Shown here: positions 7,978-18,170 of the stretch, in pieces
Layout of the letters: every line of letters begins with the position of its first letter
How positions within the stretch are numbered: position 1 is the first letter of the stretch
Origin: Cudoniella acicularis
Taxonomy: Eukaryota; Ascomycota; Leotiomycetes; Helotiales; Helotiaceae
Length of the DNA stretch: 18,885 nucleotides
Assembly (NCBI GenBank): GCA_013054445.1
Contig: JAAMPI010001023.1
Coordinates: forward strand, 2,064 to 20,948
Direction: 5' to 3'
Program-made: the position numbers and the translations under genes
Notes under the pieces: generated by a model
What the model was told of the DNA's origin: nothing
The model's input: the letters and a program-made list of their open reading frames with translations, nothing else
Database searches by the model: none

Positions 7978-9550
7978 CTAGACATACGTATACTGCGCCT
8001 CATAGCCTGGGACATAATTATGTGGACAAGCTACAGCAGGTAGATAGCTATCCACAGATACATCCTGCATCGCGAAATAGTGCTGTCTTATGATGCTAAT
8101 CTTCGAATTCACGGTCTCGGTGTTATTAGGATTGCCATATTGCAGCGTCAGGCCATCGTTGTGATCGACAAATTTCTGTAGGATCACGCATTAGCATCGC
8201 CCTCACCCACATCCACTGTAGTCTTGAACGTCTACCAACAAAAATTCATATTAGAATAAGAAAAAGGGAAACTCACGGAACAATCAGGCACCTCATGTCC
8301 GAACAAACTCCAAAATATACTCCCAGCCACCACATCTCCTTTCCGCTTTTTAATCGTGTCGTAAAAACTTCTTAGACTATCACCACTTAGATCCCGCCAG
8401 TCGATTTCTCCGGCTAGGTAGACGCGATTTGCGCTCTGCACGGACGCAATGTCTGAAGTGAGGAGGGAGTTGTTCAGGGGATAGAAATGATTTGAGAACA
8501 TATCGATTTCGGGAACGGAGAAGTGGGTGGTGTTTATGCCATATGTGCCGTCTATGCAGAGTTTCTTCGGGCCTTCAAATTTGTTAATTACTGAGCTGGA
8601 AAGGAGAGGTTAATTGGAGAGAAATATGCCTAGTTTCTTGATGAATTGGCAGATGGATTGGGTCCAGTCATTTGGTACGTCCATGTCTGCCCACTTGATG
8701 CCGTTCAGCTCGTTACCAGTTTCGTAGCCGATGATGGTGGGGTCTTCGGCGTAGGTGAGGCCTGTGTAGGGATTTACGTGCAAGAGGAGGTGTTGGATGT
8801 AGGATTTGAAATCAGAGATTATAGTGCTGTTGGTGTAGAATTGGGTGGTTGCTTCTGGGAGGGGCTTTGCGTTCCCTGAGATGTTGAAGCCGCGCCAACG
8901 GAGGAAGGTGAATTTGCCGCCGTGGTAGTAATCCTTTTGTTGTTCAGTAATTTGATTTTGAATACATTTTAGGAATGGGATGAACATACGTAGTCATCTG
9001 TCAGAGGTGCAATAATTCGCAGGCCGTGCTGGCGAGCTTGGAAGATTGCCCAGTCCATGGGCTCAAAAGCCGCTTCATTGAACACTCCTAAACTTGGCAT
9101 CAAGCTCAAAGGGCTGCCAACACTGATACCCAATGTTTGACTTCTGATTAAGTGCGCTCCCATCATCACCAATATTGTCATGACCTCGGTTGTCCTCCCA
9201 GGATTGGGATAACTCGCTTTGAAGGGAGCATAGTATGGTTCTCCTGCTGGAGGAGTGACATTCTCATCGAGCCCAAGCCAGTAAACATTGGCTCCGTTCG
9301 CTGTCCAGAGGTCGCCCTGAAGACGGAGTGTTGTTCCGTTTCTGTAAACGTAGGAGTTTCGCGCAAGGACCGCTGCATTGGGCTCAAGGAAAGTTTGGAG
9401 AATTTGAGGTGTCAATGTAGATCCTTGGGGAAATATCGAGCTGATTGCTGAAGCAAGAGGTTGTACCTTTGATGCTGCTCCGGAGGGGATGGCTGCGGAG
9501 GCAGATCCGAGACTTGCAAGTAACAATGTCAAGAATATATTTATCGACAT
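7978..9550 (-). CDS. Secreted GH5 endo-1,4-beta-mannanase (4 exons, 452 aa)
   Basis: The product belongs to the glycoside hydrolase family 5 mannanases, secreted retaining enzymes that cut beta-1,4-mannan in plant cell walls. Exons are 9550-8990, 8933-8630, 8572-8277 and 8175-7978, total 1359 nt. Introns are 8989-8934 (GTATGT, 56 nt), 8629-8573 (57 nt, donor GC instead of GT) and 8276-8176 (GTGAGT, 101 nt). The start at 9550 gives a signal peptide (MSINIFLTLLLASLGSASAA, residues 1-20); the frame extends upstream to 9721, but that reading hides the signal peptide. Domain motifs: NGANVYWLGLDE (residues 85-96), ETGNEL with the acid/base Glu262, HFYP (317-320) and AGEIDW with the nucleophile Glu344. 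WSLFGHEVPDC and DHNDG follow near the C-terminus. No carbohydrate-binding module or linker is seen. All catalytic features are present, so the gene is probably functional. Confidence 0.9.
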
Positions 9551-10372
9551 GATGATGACGAAGTTCAATTGAAATGATGCAACAAGAAAAAAGAGCATGG
9601 TTCGAAGGGAGGAGAGAATTTCAAGTGAAGCTACTGCTCGTGCTATTTCCTTATGCCAGATGAAGTCATTCATCCTGCGACCCTTACAAAACGCAAGAGC
9701 ATGGTAGTTGGAACCATTCAACTAATCCACGAATAGGGGGTGATAAAATAAATAGGAGTCAAATAATAATTGATAGAAATCAGTGTTCCAAGCCAATCGC
9801 GCTTGCCGGTGATATGAGTTAAATATTGATATCCACACTCACGGCTCGGTTTTCTGCACCATGCAGATATTTCCTCGGCGATGGAGAAATTACACTCTTT
9901 CCGGGTACAGGAAATTTAACTAACCCATCCAACTGGTGCGGGTTATATGAATTCTGGATGCCAATCAAATGGTAAATGCTTAATACTACTATGAAAAAGA
10001 TGGACCGAGGAAAAGAGAACGGATAAATCACAGCTTCCGGGGAAAGAAACTTTCGGGTGTTCGGGCATTCTCTGCATTGAAGCTCTTTGGTCTTGCTAAT
10101 CACAAAAATACATCGGAAGTAAGGAGAGGTTCTAAAGATACGGCCTGCAAAGCGCCTGTGAGATGCAGATGGAGTGCAAAATCCTCAGATGAAGTTTCGA
10201 TAAAACAAGCGGACCGGGGCTTTCAGGGATAAATCCGGATTAGGACTAGTACTGGCACTTAAAGTCGCATTTCGGATCAATGTTTACCCGCCATTGGTGG
10301 GGTGATAGCTACCTAGGTAGGTAGGTATTTGCGCAAACACGAACTTCATCATCAACCATCCACTGATTCATC
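9551..10372. promoter_or_regulatory. Shared divergent promoter region of mannanase and RIB5
   Basis: The mannanase (minus) and RIB5 (plus) start codons face apart across 822 bp. On the RIB5 side the iteration CTACCTAGGTAGGTAGGTA (10309-10327) includes the palindrome ACCTAGGT, a word often met in fungal upstream regions. A CCAAT box in reverse orientation (ATTGG, 10293-10297) lies about 75 bp before the RIB5 ATG. No gene is supported within the interval. Binding factors are not known from sequence. Confidence 0.45.
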
Positions 10373-11116
10373 ATGTTTACCGGCATTGTTGAAATAATAG
10401 GCGGTATGCATCCCCAAATCTTTGTCACAGAAATTTACTGATTATCTACAGTTGTCTCCGAGCTCAACCACCAAGCTGAAGATGGCGGCACCACCCTCAC
10501 AATTTCCGATGCTTCCGAAATATTGAGCGATTGCCACCTTGGTGATAGCATCAGTATCAATGGCACCTGCTTGACTGTTACGTGGTTCGATAAATCCTCC
10601 TTCAAAGTCGGTGTCGCGCCTGAAACTCTACGACGAACGAATCTCGGCTCTCTTAAAGAAAAAAGCAAAGTCAACCTGGAGCGGGCAGTATCCGCCAGTA
10701 CGCGGATGGGTGGGCATTTTGTCCAGGGTCATGTTGACACTGTTGCTACAATTCTGAAGAAGGAGCCAGATGGAAATGCAATCACATTCCGATTCCAGCC
10801 ACGAGACAAAAGCGTTCTCAGATACGTTGTTGAGAAGGGATACGTTACGCTTGATGGGGCGAGCTTGACGGTCACAAAGGTCGACGACGAGGCAGCATGG
10901 TGGGAAGTGATGCTGATCTCGTACACACAAGAAAAGGTCGTTACGGCAAGTAAAACACCTGGGGATGAGGTTAATGTTGAAGTCGATCAAATAGGCAAGT
11001 ATGTCGAGAAGGCTGTGGAGGGCTACTTCTCGAAGGCAAGCAGTGGAGAACCTGCTGTTCTGCAGAAGATGGTTGAAAAGATTATTGATACCCGACTGTC
11101 CCAAACCAAACAATGA
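10373..11116 (+). CDS. RIB5: Riboflavin synthase alpha chain (2 exons, 231 aa)
   Basis: Riboflavin synthase converts two 6,7-dimethyl-8-ribityllumazine molecules into riboflavin and 5-amino-6-ribitylaminouracil, the last step of vitamin B2 synthesis; family members act as homotrimers. Exon 1 (10373-10403) encodes the conserved start MFTGIVE. A 48-nt intron (10404-10451, GTATGC to CTACAG) follows, and exon 2 runs 10452-11116. Two tandem lumazine-binding domains are visible: residues 1 to about 96 with GDSISINGTCLTVT (41-54), and 97 to about 200 with GGHFVQGHVDT (97-107) and GYVTLDGASLTVT (140-152). The length fits the family's usual 210-240. A C-terminal tail of about 30 residues is lysine-rich. 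The gene is intact. It starts divergently from the mannanase and converges with the small gene ending at 11480. Confidence 0.97.
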
Positions 11117-11479
11117 AATCCCATGTTCTGCTAGTCTATAAAGGCCTAGTTGAAATATTTTTCACGGTTGTCATTTAAGGAAGTCGCACTGGCTGGACTG
11201 TTACTTCCAAACTGCTCCTTAATTTCCACATTTAATCCCCTCTCTGCTCTTGTTCAACTGCTTTGCGTCAATCCTTGTCGTTTGAATTCTCAGACGGGGT
11301 CTCTTGTCATGGTATATATCTTCCCGGAAGATGACATTCTCCGAAGTCTTTTGGCGCACTCCGAGTGGACTTCTCTCAGGCCAAGGTCTTGTTGTCGGTT
11401 TCCTTTTTGCGCTTCTTTCGATGCTGCGTTCTCCACCTGACGGTGTGTCTGCAGTTGCCCTCCTATTGAAGTCAATCAA
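11117..11479. other. Intergenic region between convergent genes
   Basis: This 363-bp interval separates the stops of RIB5 and the minus-strand hypothetical gene and must hold both 3' ends. No gene or clear structural element is seen. Confidence 0.6.
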
Positions 11480-12017
11480 CTAATCACTAACGCTTGGCAG
11501 GCTTTCTTTCCTTCTCGTCCCCTCGCCCTTAAGTTCTTCCTGGACTTGTGGCATACCGATTTTTTCTGCGCGTTTCCCGACCAAATCAACTGCGCTCTTT
11601 AGATCCGAAGGTACACCATAGGTCCGAAGTTTGGCCACGATTTGCATAGATTCGAAGGCATACTTTCGAGGGTCGTCAGATTTATCGCTAGGAAATTCTT
11701 TACTCCATACTTCAGCTATGAGAAGCTGGATTATCGCGCGACGAAAGACGCTTAACCCCCCTTGTTGGAGTAGCCTTTTCAAGTCGTCCCTCATTGTTCT
11801 CGCGGCCTCCATATCTCCGGCCTTGTAAATATCCATTGCCTTTGTGAGTTAGAGAGTATTTCGTCAGTCTAGATCTTAAATCACTTACGCGAATACTTTC
11901 TTCTGCGAAGAAGACCAGGTCGTTAGGCTCCGGGAGGTGATCCTGTGCCTCTGAAGCATCGCCTAGTGTAGTTTGGAGGAGTTCTCTCACGTTCATACGG
12001 GAATCGCTGGTAGGCAT
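11480..12017 (-). CDS. Small hypothetical protein (2 exons, 162 aa)
   Basis: I do not recognise the family. Exon 1 is 12017-11889 (MPTSDSRMNVRELLQTTLG...) and exon 2 is 11839-11480. The 49-nt intron (11888-11840) has a strong donor GTAAGT, a CTAAC branch site and acceptor AAAG. Splicing joins AEESIR to AMDIYKAGDMEAAR in frame. The protein is soluble, mostly predicted helical and charged, with no signal peptide or membrane segment. The N-terminal half resembles a short helical-repeat-like module (DIYKAGDMEAARTMRDDLKRLL), and the C-terminal tail (GEGTRRKESLPSVSD) is probably disordered. The intact reading frame and classic intron argue that it is a real gene. It is convergent with RIB5. Its function cannot be told from sequence. 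Confidence 0.8.
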
Positions 12018-14881
12018 GTTGAAATTATGGACTTAATGTCTTTTACAGTAGCTAGAGAAGAACGTCAAGGTTTGGACTTGTATATGGAGCTAGATCCTCG
12101 TTCTAACAAGGCTTGAGGTGCCAAGGATTCGCAACAGTGCATGCCCGAATAGGCGAGAAATGTTGGATTCTCTGACCACTATCAGGCCATTCTCCCAAAA
12201 TCAAGCCGCTGACAGAACTTCGAAGTCTTAATTCTGAAATGACATCATGAGTCAATTGTTTCAGAATTCAGATTGTTTATCGATCCACAGGTATCGCGAA
12301 GCTCAGCTCAAGATCGGACAGCAAACATTAATCACCACACTCCTTAATTACAGGACATTCAACACAACACTTTCTCGGACACAACGCCACATGGTTGATT
12401 GTCATCAGACCATGATTCTGGTATTCTAGAACCAACCGCCTGCGGAAATCACTTCATTCTCAACACTGATTCTTGACAGCTCACCTGTTCACTCCATTTA
12501 GCACAAATATTACCCCACGTTTGGGGAGTAAGAACCCAAGTGATATGTCCTTAACGCGGGGAAATCACTTCATTTTTCGTCATCATCGCCCAACTTTTGG
12601 AAGATAACGCCCGCTCAGAACCCTGCAAACGGGGCTGATTTTGGTGCTGGAAGTGAACAAAGGCCATCATCTAGATCGGGCAACAATCATGGGAATTTGC
12701 CTGAAAACACTTGAACCTGCTGGGTCGGGAAATTGTCCCAAGTCTCAGCCTTGCGGAGACTCAGCTAATCCATGTGCCACACACATGTAGCACAAGTGGA
12801 CACTATTCAGTCGCAATCTATATGGCTAATTGAATGTCTTTCCACAGAATTCAGCTCAAGCTCACGTCTGGATGCACAAGGTTGAGTCAACGTTTCAGAT
12901 GCATAATCGAACCAATCTGGCGGTAAGTTTCGAGAGGACTCATGCAGAGATGGTGAAGAGATACGGGGCATTACCGGAGCCAAAGATCGAGCATCGGTTT
13001 TTCATCTTTAAATGTACAGTCAGCAAGTTGCATTTCATGTCCACTCATTTCATAATTTTGCAAGCCTTGAGCCAATCTTGTTCGCAAAGCTGCACCTGCG
13101 TTTAGGAATGCTGGTATTCATCAAGCCGTTGTAAAGTTGTGTGTGCTGTTCCTCGAACGAGTACGAAAATAAAGGAAGTGGCGATGAAAAGTGCTCGCCT
13201 TTGTTTAAAAACAATAGTTTTTGTCTGTGGAGAAGCACCTTCGCGAACGGTCAGACCATATTCCGCTTTGTCGCTCTTCTACCGAAATTATCTCCATCTG
13301 ATAAGAAATGAATTGGTCAGTAATCACTTTGCAATCATTAGATTATCTCGCCGTTCTTCGATTCGTGTTCGACCCGTTTTGTCCATTTTGATTGTGGCGT
13401 GATATATTTCATTCCTTGAACCTGGTGTAACCATCGTCTTCTTCGGACCGCGGCAGCTAAACGCAGTCACAAAGTGTTGCGGATCAGGATATTTCCCGAA
13501 AATTCAACGTTCAAACGATCTAGACTTGTCAATCGCTCCGGATATACTTCATTTTGCGTTTATTTCCTCACATCTGCCTTGAAGAAGTCACGCGTTCCGT
13601 CAGACAATCAAAGTTCTTCAACCCCGGGTGTTTGTATAAACACAACCTTAGTGTTCATTTCTTCTAATTCATATCACTTTCTTGTAGTACTGACTAGGTT
13701 TCAAAAGCTAGCGTATCAATTTCTAAGACACAGTCAAACGAGAAGAGCTACGAGCATCTATTCTGACCATTGCCCTTCAAATTGTGTGATAACAAGTTAG
13801 AAAGCAACCCGACGTACTCCGAAGTTAACTTGGATACCCCGCCGCCACGTATTTCCAAGCAAGCTGATTACACCTACTGTAGTCCAATTTATACCCAAAG
13901 GAACTACAACTCGCCAAACATGGACCGTCTGAACTGGGCATGTGCAAAAGCAAACCACGAATTCCAAATTCAAGACACGAAGGCCCCGTTCTTCATCATA
14001 CTCTCTCTTCCCCCGCCCCCTCTCGGGTATCGATCGACAATGAAGAATTACTTCCACGTATTGCTCTACTTGCTGATATAGCTCTGGATAAAGAAACCCG
14101 TATTCCTTCCTATGAGATTGAGTGGAGAACAGTTAGTTGATAGACGAGTTGCGTGTTTTATCACATGTTATGTGGTCAAAGACAATCAGTCATTCGCTTT
14201 CGTTTGTCCTATCAGATGACCGATCCCTGGGCTGTGCTACGCCACGAGCAAGCTGGTCAGTTTCTGTGATTCAATTCGTAGAGTTCCCGGAGAGAGGGGA
14301 GGGGGCGGTATTTTTAAAAGTGGTGTGATTTCTTTGCTCTTGGTGTTGGGAATCTTGATCTCGTTTTCTGAGTTGATACTGCTGGCTGTACTCATTTTTC
14401 TAGTCCCTCAACTGGATGCAGTAGGTTTTCCGGTAAGACTCACGGAGGTGTTCTCCGTGTGTGTGTGTCAGATTCGCCGAGAGTGGATTTAATCAGCAAA
14501 AGTTGCAATTCGGTTGCATTTAATATCACATTACTGGCGTCTCCTGAATCAAGAATGGTGGGTAGCGAGCAGGTTAAAGTCGAAATTGGATGGCGGTTTG
14601 GGCAGTGGGCGTTTCAGAGGAGATTTTTGATTTTGTTTTCAGGGCGTACAACTGGGGATTTTTAAGGAGTTTGGAAGTGTTATGGCAAAGGACAGACAGT
14701 TCTATCTTCACTATTGAACAGTCAACACGCACTGAACCCGTAAGAAAATAATCATCCTCGTGATCAATACACATTATAATTCAAACTATATCATGCAGCT
14801 TCAAATACGAAAGTAAGTGATAAAGTCGACGAGTCTGAAAACTTCTTCACACGCAATTTTTTTTTCTCAGCTCCTATCTCC
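12018..14881. other. Long gene-poor region
   Basis: About 2.9 kb lack a convincing gene. Frames on the plus strand up to 108 codons show no known motif and are rich in rare-looking residues. At 12442-12830 there are short palindromes: CCCCA-CGTT-TGGGG (12513-12526), AGTCTC/GAGACT (12741-12761) and CATGTG/CACATG (12771-12787). A 15-bp direct repeat GGAAATCACTTCATT lies at 12444 and 12560. A 75-bp segment at 12848-12922 is flanked by good splice-like signals. From 13100 to 14800 I see nothing beyond pyrimidine-rich tracts and a short GT run near 14456-14468. The stretch before 12250 should contain the promoter of the small minus-strand gene. Confidence 0.5.
12444..12574. repeat. 15-bp direct repeat pair, 116 bp apart
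   Basis: GGAAATCACTTCATT occurs at 12444-12458 and again at 12560-12574, each preceded by a GCGG-like word. The perfect stem CCCCA/TGGGG (12513-12526) lies between them. These might be a decayed element's ends or a pair of binding sites. Confidence 0.55.
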
Positions 14882-16070
14882 CTACGACGCCCCCTTCGCG
14901 CCAGGATACTGCTCAACCTGGCCAAAATCAAAAGCCGTCGTGTCCAGACACGTAACCTCCTTCAACAAATCCCCAACGGTACTATTCAGCAGCCCCAGCG
15001 CACTAACTACATCAACCACCAACCCCTTCAATAAATCTGGCCCGGCTTGCTGCAGCGCCTGAGCCGCAAAGCAAATCGTATTATCACCCTGCACCAACGC
15101 CCGAGGATTATACAAGCCCCTCGTAAGATTCTGCAAATCAACACCTGTAAAAGTATCCACACTCCCCGTATTGGCCCCAACATCTAAGAACTGCGGATAC
15201 TCCAACGCAGCCTGCAGCAAATCAGCCACAAGAAAAAGCGTATCGTATTCATCGCCAATAGAGCGCTTGTACCAGTTATCTGGTATACGTTCTTGGCCTT
15301 CGTTCCAGGTGAAGTTTCCGGAGTCGCCGGTGATGGCGAAGAATGATTTGAGAGCCTCTTGGGTGAGGATTCCCTCTGGGTGCTCGGCGGTTTAATTGGC
15401 AATGAAGCGGTAGATGAATGTGTAGGCTGCGGGTTGGACGATGACGCCCGAGAAGGGCGCGTTGAAGAAGTAGAGGTTGTTGGAAATGGATTGTTGGAAG
15501 CGCGATGCGCGGAAGGGGATTAAGACTGAGAGATCGTAGTTGGCGGTTGAGGGGTCGGGTTACAGGTTGAAGAGTTCTTGGAACTGTGATACGACGAGTT
15601 TATAGCCGTTGCCGTTTCAATGCGTAAATAGGGGTTTGGGATAGAGGTTTCGAAGAGACTTACTATTGGTAAAGATCTGGTCGGGTTGGAGAAGAATCTG
15701 CTTCGTACTTGTTATGTGAGGCCGAGATACCTTGTGGCGCCCCCAGGAGTCCGAGTGTACCAGAGACAGCAGGAGTTGGTCCTCCAATTGGCCATGGTAT
15801 TCAAGCTGGGAAAGGACCGCATTGGTCACCGCCAGCAATGTTAGCAGGCACGAATGCATGCTCGCTAGTGGTAGAGACATATTGATCTGTTACATTGGAG
15901 CCAGGAAAGGAATGAGTTCGACCAAACTTGGCTACAGCACCTTCTATGCTTGCTTGAGCTCGTTCATCCAGCTCCGCTTTGGCTGCGAACTCGATGGCAG
16001 CTGCTGGGAAAGCGGCAACTTGTGAGATGCAACATGAGGCCGCACCGAATAATGTCGTGGGATACTTCAT
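14882..16070 (-). pseudogene. Secreted haem peroxidase (peroxidase family 2 / chloroperoxidase-like), decayed
   Basis: The family comprises secreted haem-thiolate haloperoxidases and peroxygenases, whose iron is held by the Cys of a PCP motif. The ATG at 16070 begins a signal peptide (MKYPTTLFGAASCCISQVAA). The N-terminal frame runs to GGDQCGPFPA, where the expected ligand Cys is Phe (codon 15812-15810), then meets a TGA at 15803-15801. LNTMAN continues one frame over and joins directly to IGGPTPAVSG in a third frame, so an internal segment appears deleted near 15785-15792. The reading continues through GISASHNKYEADSSPTRP to a GTAAGT donor whose apparent acceptor reads AAA instead of AG (before about 15620). 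The C-terminal half is one long frame from NGYKLVVSQF to the stop at 14882, broken by TAA at 15562-15560 (NL*PDPS) and TAA at 15394-15392 (AN*TAEHPEG). The gene cannot make an active enzyme. Confidence 0.88.
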
Positions 16071-17130
16071 CTTGCGTGATTTGGATCAAAATGAATTTAA
16101 AATTAAGAAAAGGCTGATGGAAGGAGAGATGAGGAAAAAAAAATAATGACAGAGGGCCAAGCAAATAAAGAAGTCTAATAAGAAAATTGGAGCTGGATTT
16201 AGCGCTGTCGGCGTGAAGTACGTTCATGCAGACCGATGCCCTAGGAATAACCTCCGCCAAATACCCAAAGAATACAGCAGGGATGTCTTGTTCATTACTT
16301 TGACCGCGATAGGAAATAATTTCTTGATTTCGTCGAGTATCAAATGCTAGAATTTTTGATATGAAAGTGCTTACTTCGTAATTGTTGCAAGGACAAAATC
16401 CATCTTTCCAAATCTAATACTGGATATGGTGTTTTTGCTTGATTTATCATATCTTTTTGGAATCTGGACAACAGTATGTATTTTTCATTGCGGGGATATG
16501 GGGATAAGCCGCGAAAAGGGGGCAGTAGACCCACTTAGACATCTTGAGCAGGAAAACTTGACGTCGAGGCCCCATTTAATCAATTCATGGCCAAATCATA
16601 GCGACACAAAACTGCGTCTGGATTATTGAGGCTCAAATCAAGGATCAACTGCTCAGTAATAGCTTGTTTGTCAGACTAGACATGTGATGATGTTTGACAG
16701 AGGCCCGCAAGGCCAGGGCCAGCCATACCAATGAGATCCTAACTCTAACTCCACCTCTACTCAAAGACATTACCGTTTAAGGCAGTCTCTTAAAAAGTAA
16801 GGAAAATGGTCCTGTGATCGCAGGGAATTCAGACTTCCGAGTCTCTGAATTTTCGCGATACAATCACTTGAAGTAATCGTGCCCTCTAGACCTGCGGAAT
16901 ACCTAGAACTACCATCCCAGAGGTTTAAGGCGATATTATTATCATCCTAGCAGAGAGAAAGATCAAGCAGAGGTTATTTTTGATGACTTCATTATGGCAC
17001 CACCCAATGTAGCTTTTGGAAGAGCGTTCCATGGACCACAATCCCACCCATGACACTCGTCTTATTTCATATAAGAAACGCCCCATTCCCTCATCCCTCT
17101 CTCAATTGACACAAGCTCGATATCATATTA
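16071..17130. other. Intergenic region upstream of the peroxidase pseudogene
   Basis: About 1.06 kb hold no recognisable gene. The part next to 16070 is presumably the old promoter. A hairpin AATTCAGA/TCTGAATT lies at 16826-16851, just after a weaker CCTG/CAGG stem. Short open frames here have no motifs. Confidence 0.5.
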
Positions 17131-17555
17131 TTATGCCGCCATCCCTGCGTCGACCAGTGTTTGTTGCAGAAACGCGATAAAAGGCAGACAAGGAATCGTA
17201 TTTTCGCGACCGTTGTATAGGAAAATTATGCCAATTCGGAGGTCGTGAAAGTGGGCGAGGAAATTGTTGAACGAGGGCACTATGTCGTAGCGGTACAGTG
17301 TACTGCGTGCATTTGCAAGTGTGAGGCTAGGATCCGCTAGAATGGTCGGCTGTGACACTCCTATATTGTGTCTTAGACAATCTCAGAGTGCTGTATCGTA
17401 TTCTGAAGGCGGAGAAAGAGACATGTGGGGTAGTTCACCCCATATCTCAGTTGTGCTCGCTGGAGGAGTGATGAGGTGCTTGTAGCCTCGTAATCGACCT
17501 TTCCGCAGAGAATACCCCACGAGCCGATGACTGATTTGGGAGTTGGCAGAGCCAT
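17131..17555 (-). pseudogene. Possible small gene or remnant with one frame break
   Basis: I do not recognise the product. From the ATG at 17555, in a good context (CTCCATGG), a 60-codon frame MALPTPKSVIGSWGILCGKV runs to a TAA at 17375-17373. The next frame is open from about 17382 and reads CLRHNIGVSQPTILADPSL, then NARSTLYRYDIVPSFNNF, to a TAA at 17133-17131. Both segments have balanced, protein-like composition. A single one-base shift near 17380-17390 would join them into about 140 residues. No GT-AG intron of plausible length bridges the two. It may be a broken gene, a fragment of a larger family, or chance open frames. Confidence 0.35.
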
Positions 17556-18170
17556 GGAGATGCTCTGGTAAGTTCTTGTATGTAGGGCGCTAAGAGAGGA
17601 GAAGGAGAAGGAGAAGGGTAAAATCGTCGACCGTTATTGTTTTCGTGGGGTCGTGGGAAGCTTTCGGTCTTCAGGCTTCAGTCATTCCTTTCCCACTACA
17701 ATACCACAATAGCGTGCGAGCGGATTAGTGATTGTGGAATGCGATTTGGAGTCCATGGCCATTCTTCTAGAAAAGGTTGTTGTGGCGAGGTTGTTTTGAA
17801 GATGGAGGTGAGGAGAAGGACAAGCAATGCATGGTTTCGTCAGGATAAGGTTTAGATTGGCAAGGGTTACGAGCAAGGGTCAAGGCTGCATCAACAGCTT
17901 CATTTTCGTCCCAAAAAGTACGACCCAGTTATTTGAAGATTTTAAATTTATGGAAGACTGAATTATCTGAACAACGAATTGGAATTTACAACTTTTTGTC
18001 GACCGTGTTTTTGGACTCAGTTCTTCCTCTCAATTGACAGTCATCGACTTTCCGCTTGATACTCTCTAATCCTTTCCACTCATTAGTGACCATTCCCATT
18101 CGGACGCCGATTCCAATCCCAGACGCCAATTCACATTTCACAATTCTGATAAATCCACAGAGTGCTCCTT
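17556..18170. other. Intergenic region left of the dehydrogenase-like gene
   Basis: This 615-bp stretch follows the 3' end of the minus-strand dehydrogenase-like gene. It has a purine-rich GAGAAGGAGAAGGAG run near 17595-17617 but no gene or structured RNA that I can support. Confidence 0.5.

Noticed and set aside
9551..9721. N-terminal extension of the mannanase frame
   Set aside because: Starting at 9550 gives a clean signal peptide; the extension has no family counterpart and would bury it.
10628..11113. 161-codon minus-strand frame
   Set aside because: It lies wholly antisense to the well-supported RIB5 exon 2.
13474..14328. Series of 60-108 codon plus-strand frames
   Set aside because: No motifs, no consistent splice signals linking them, and composition unlike the recognised genes.
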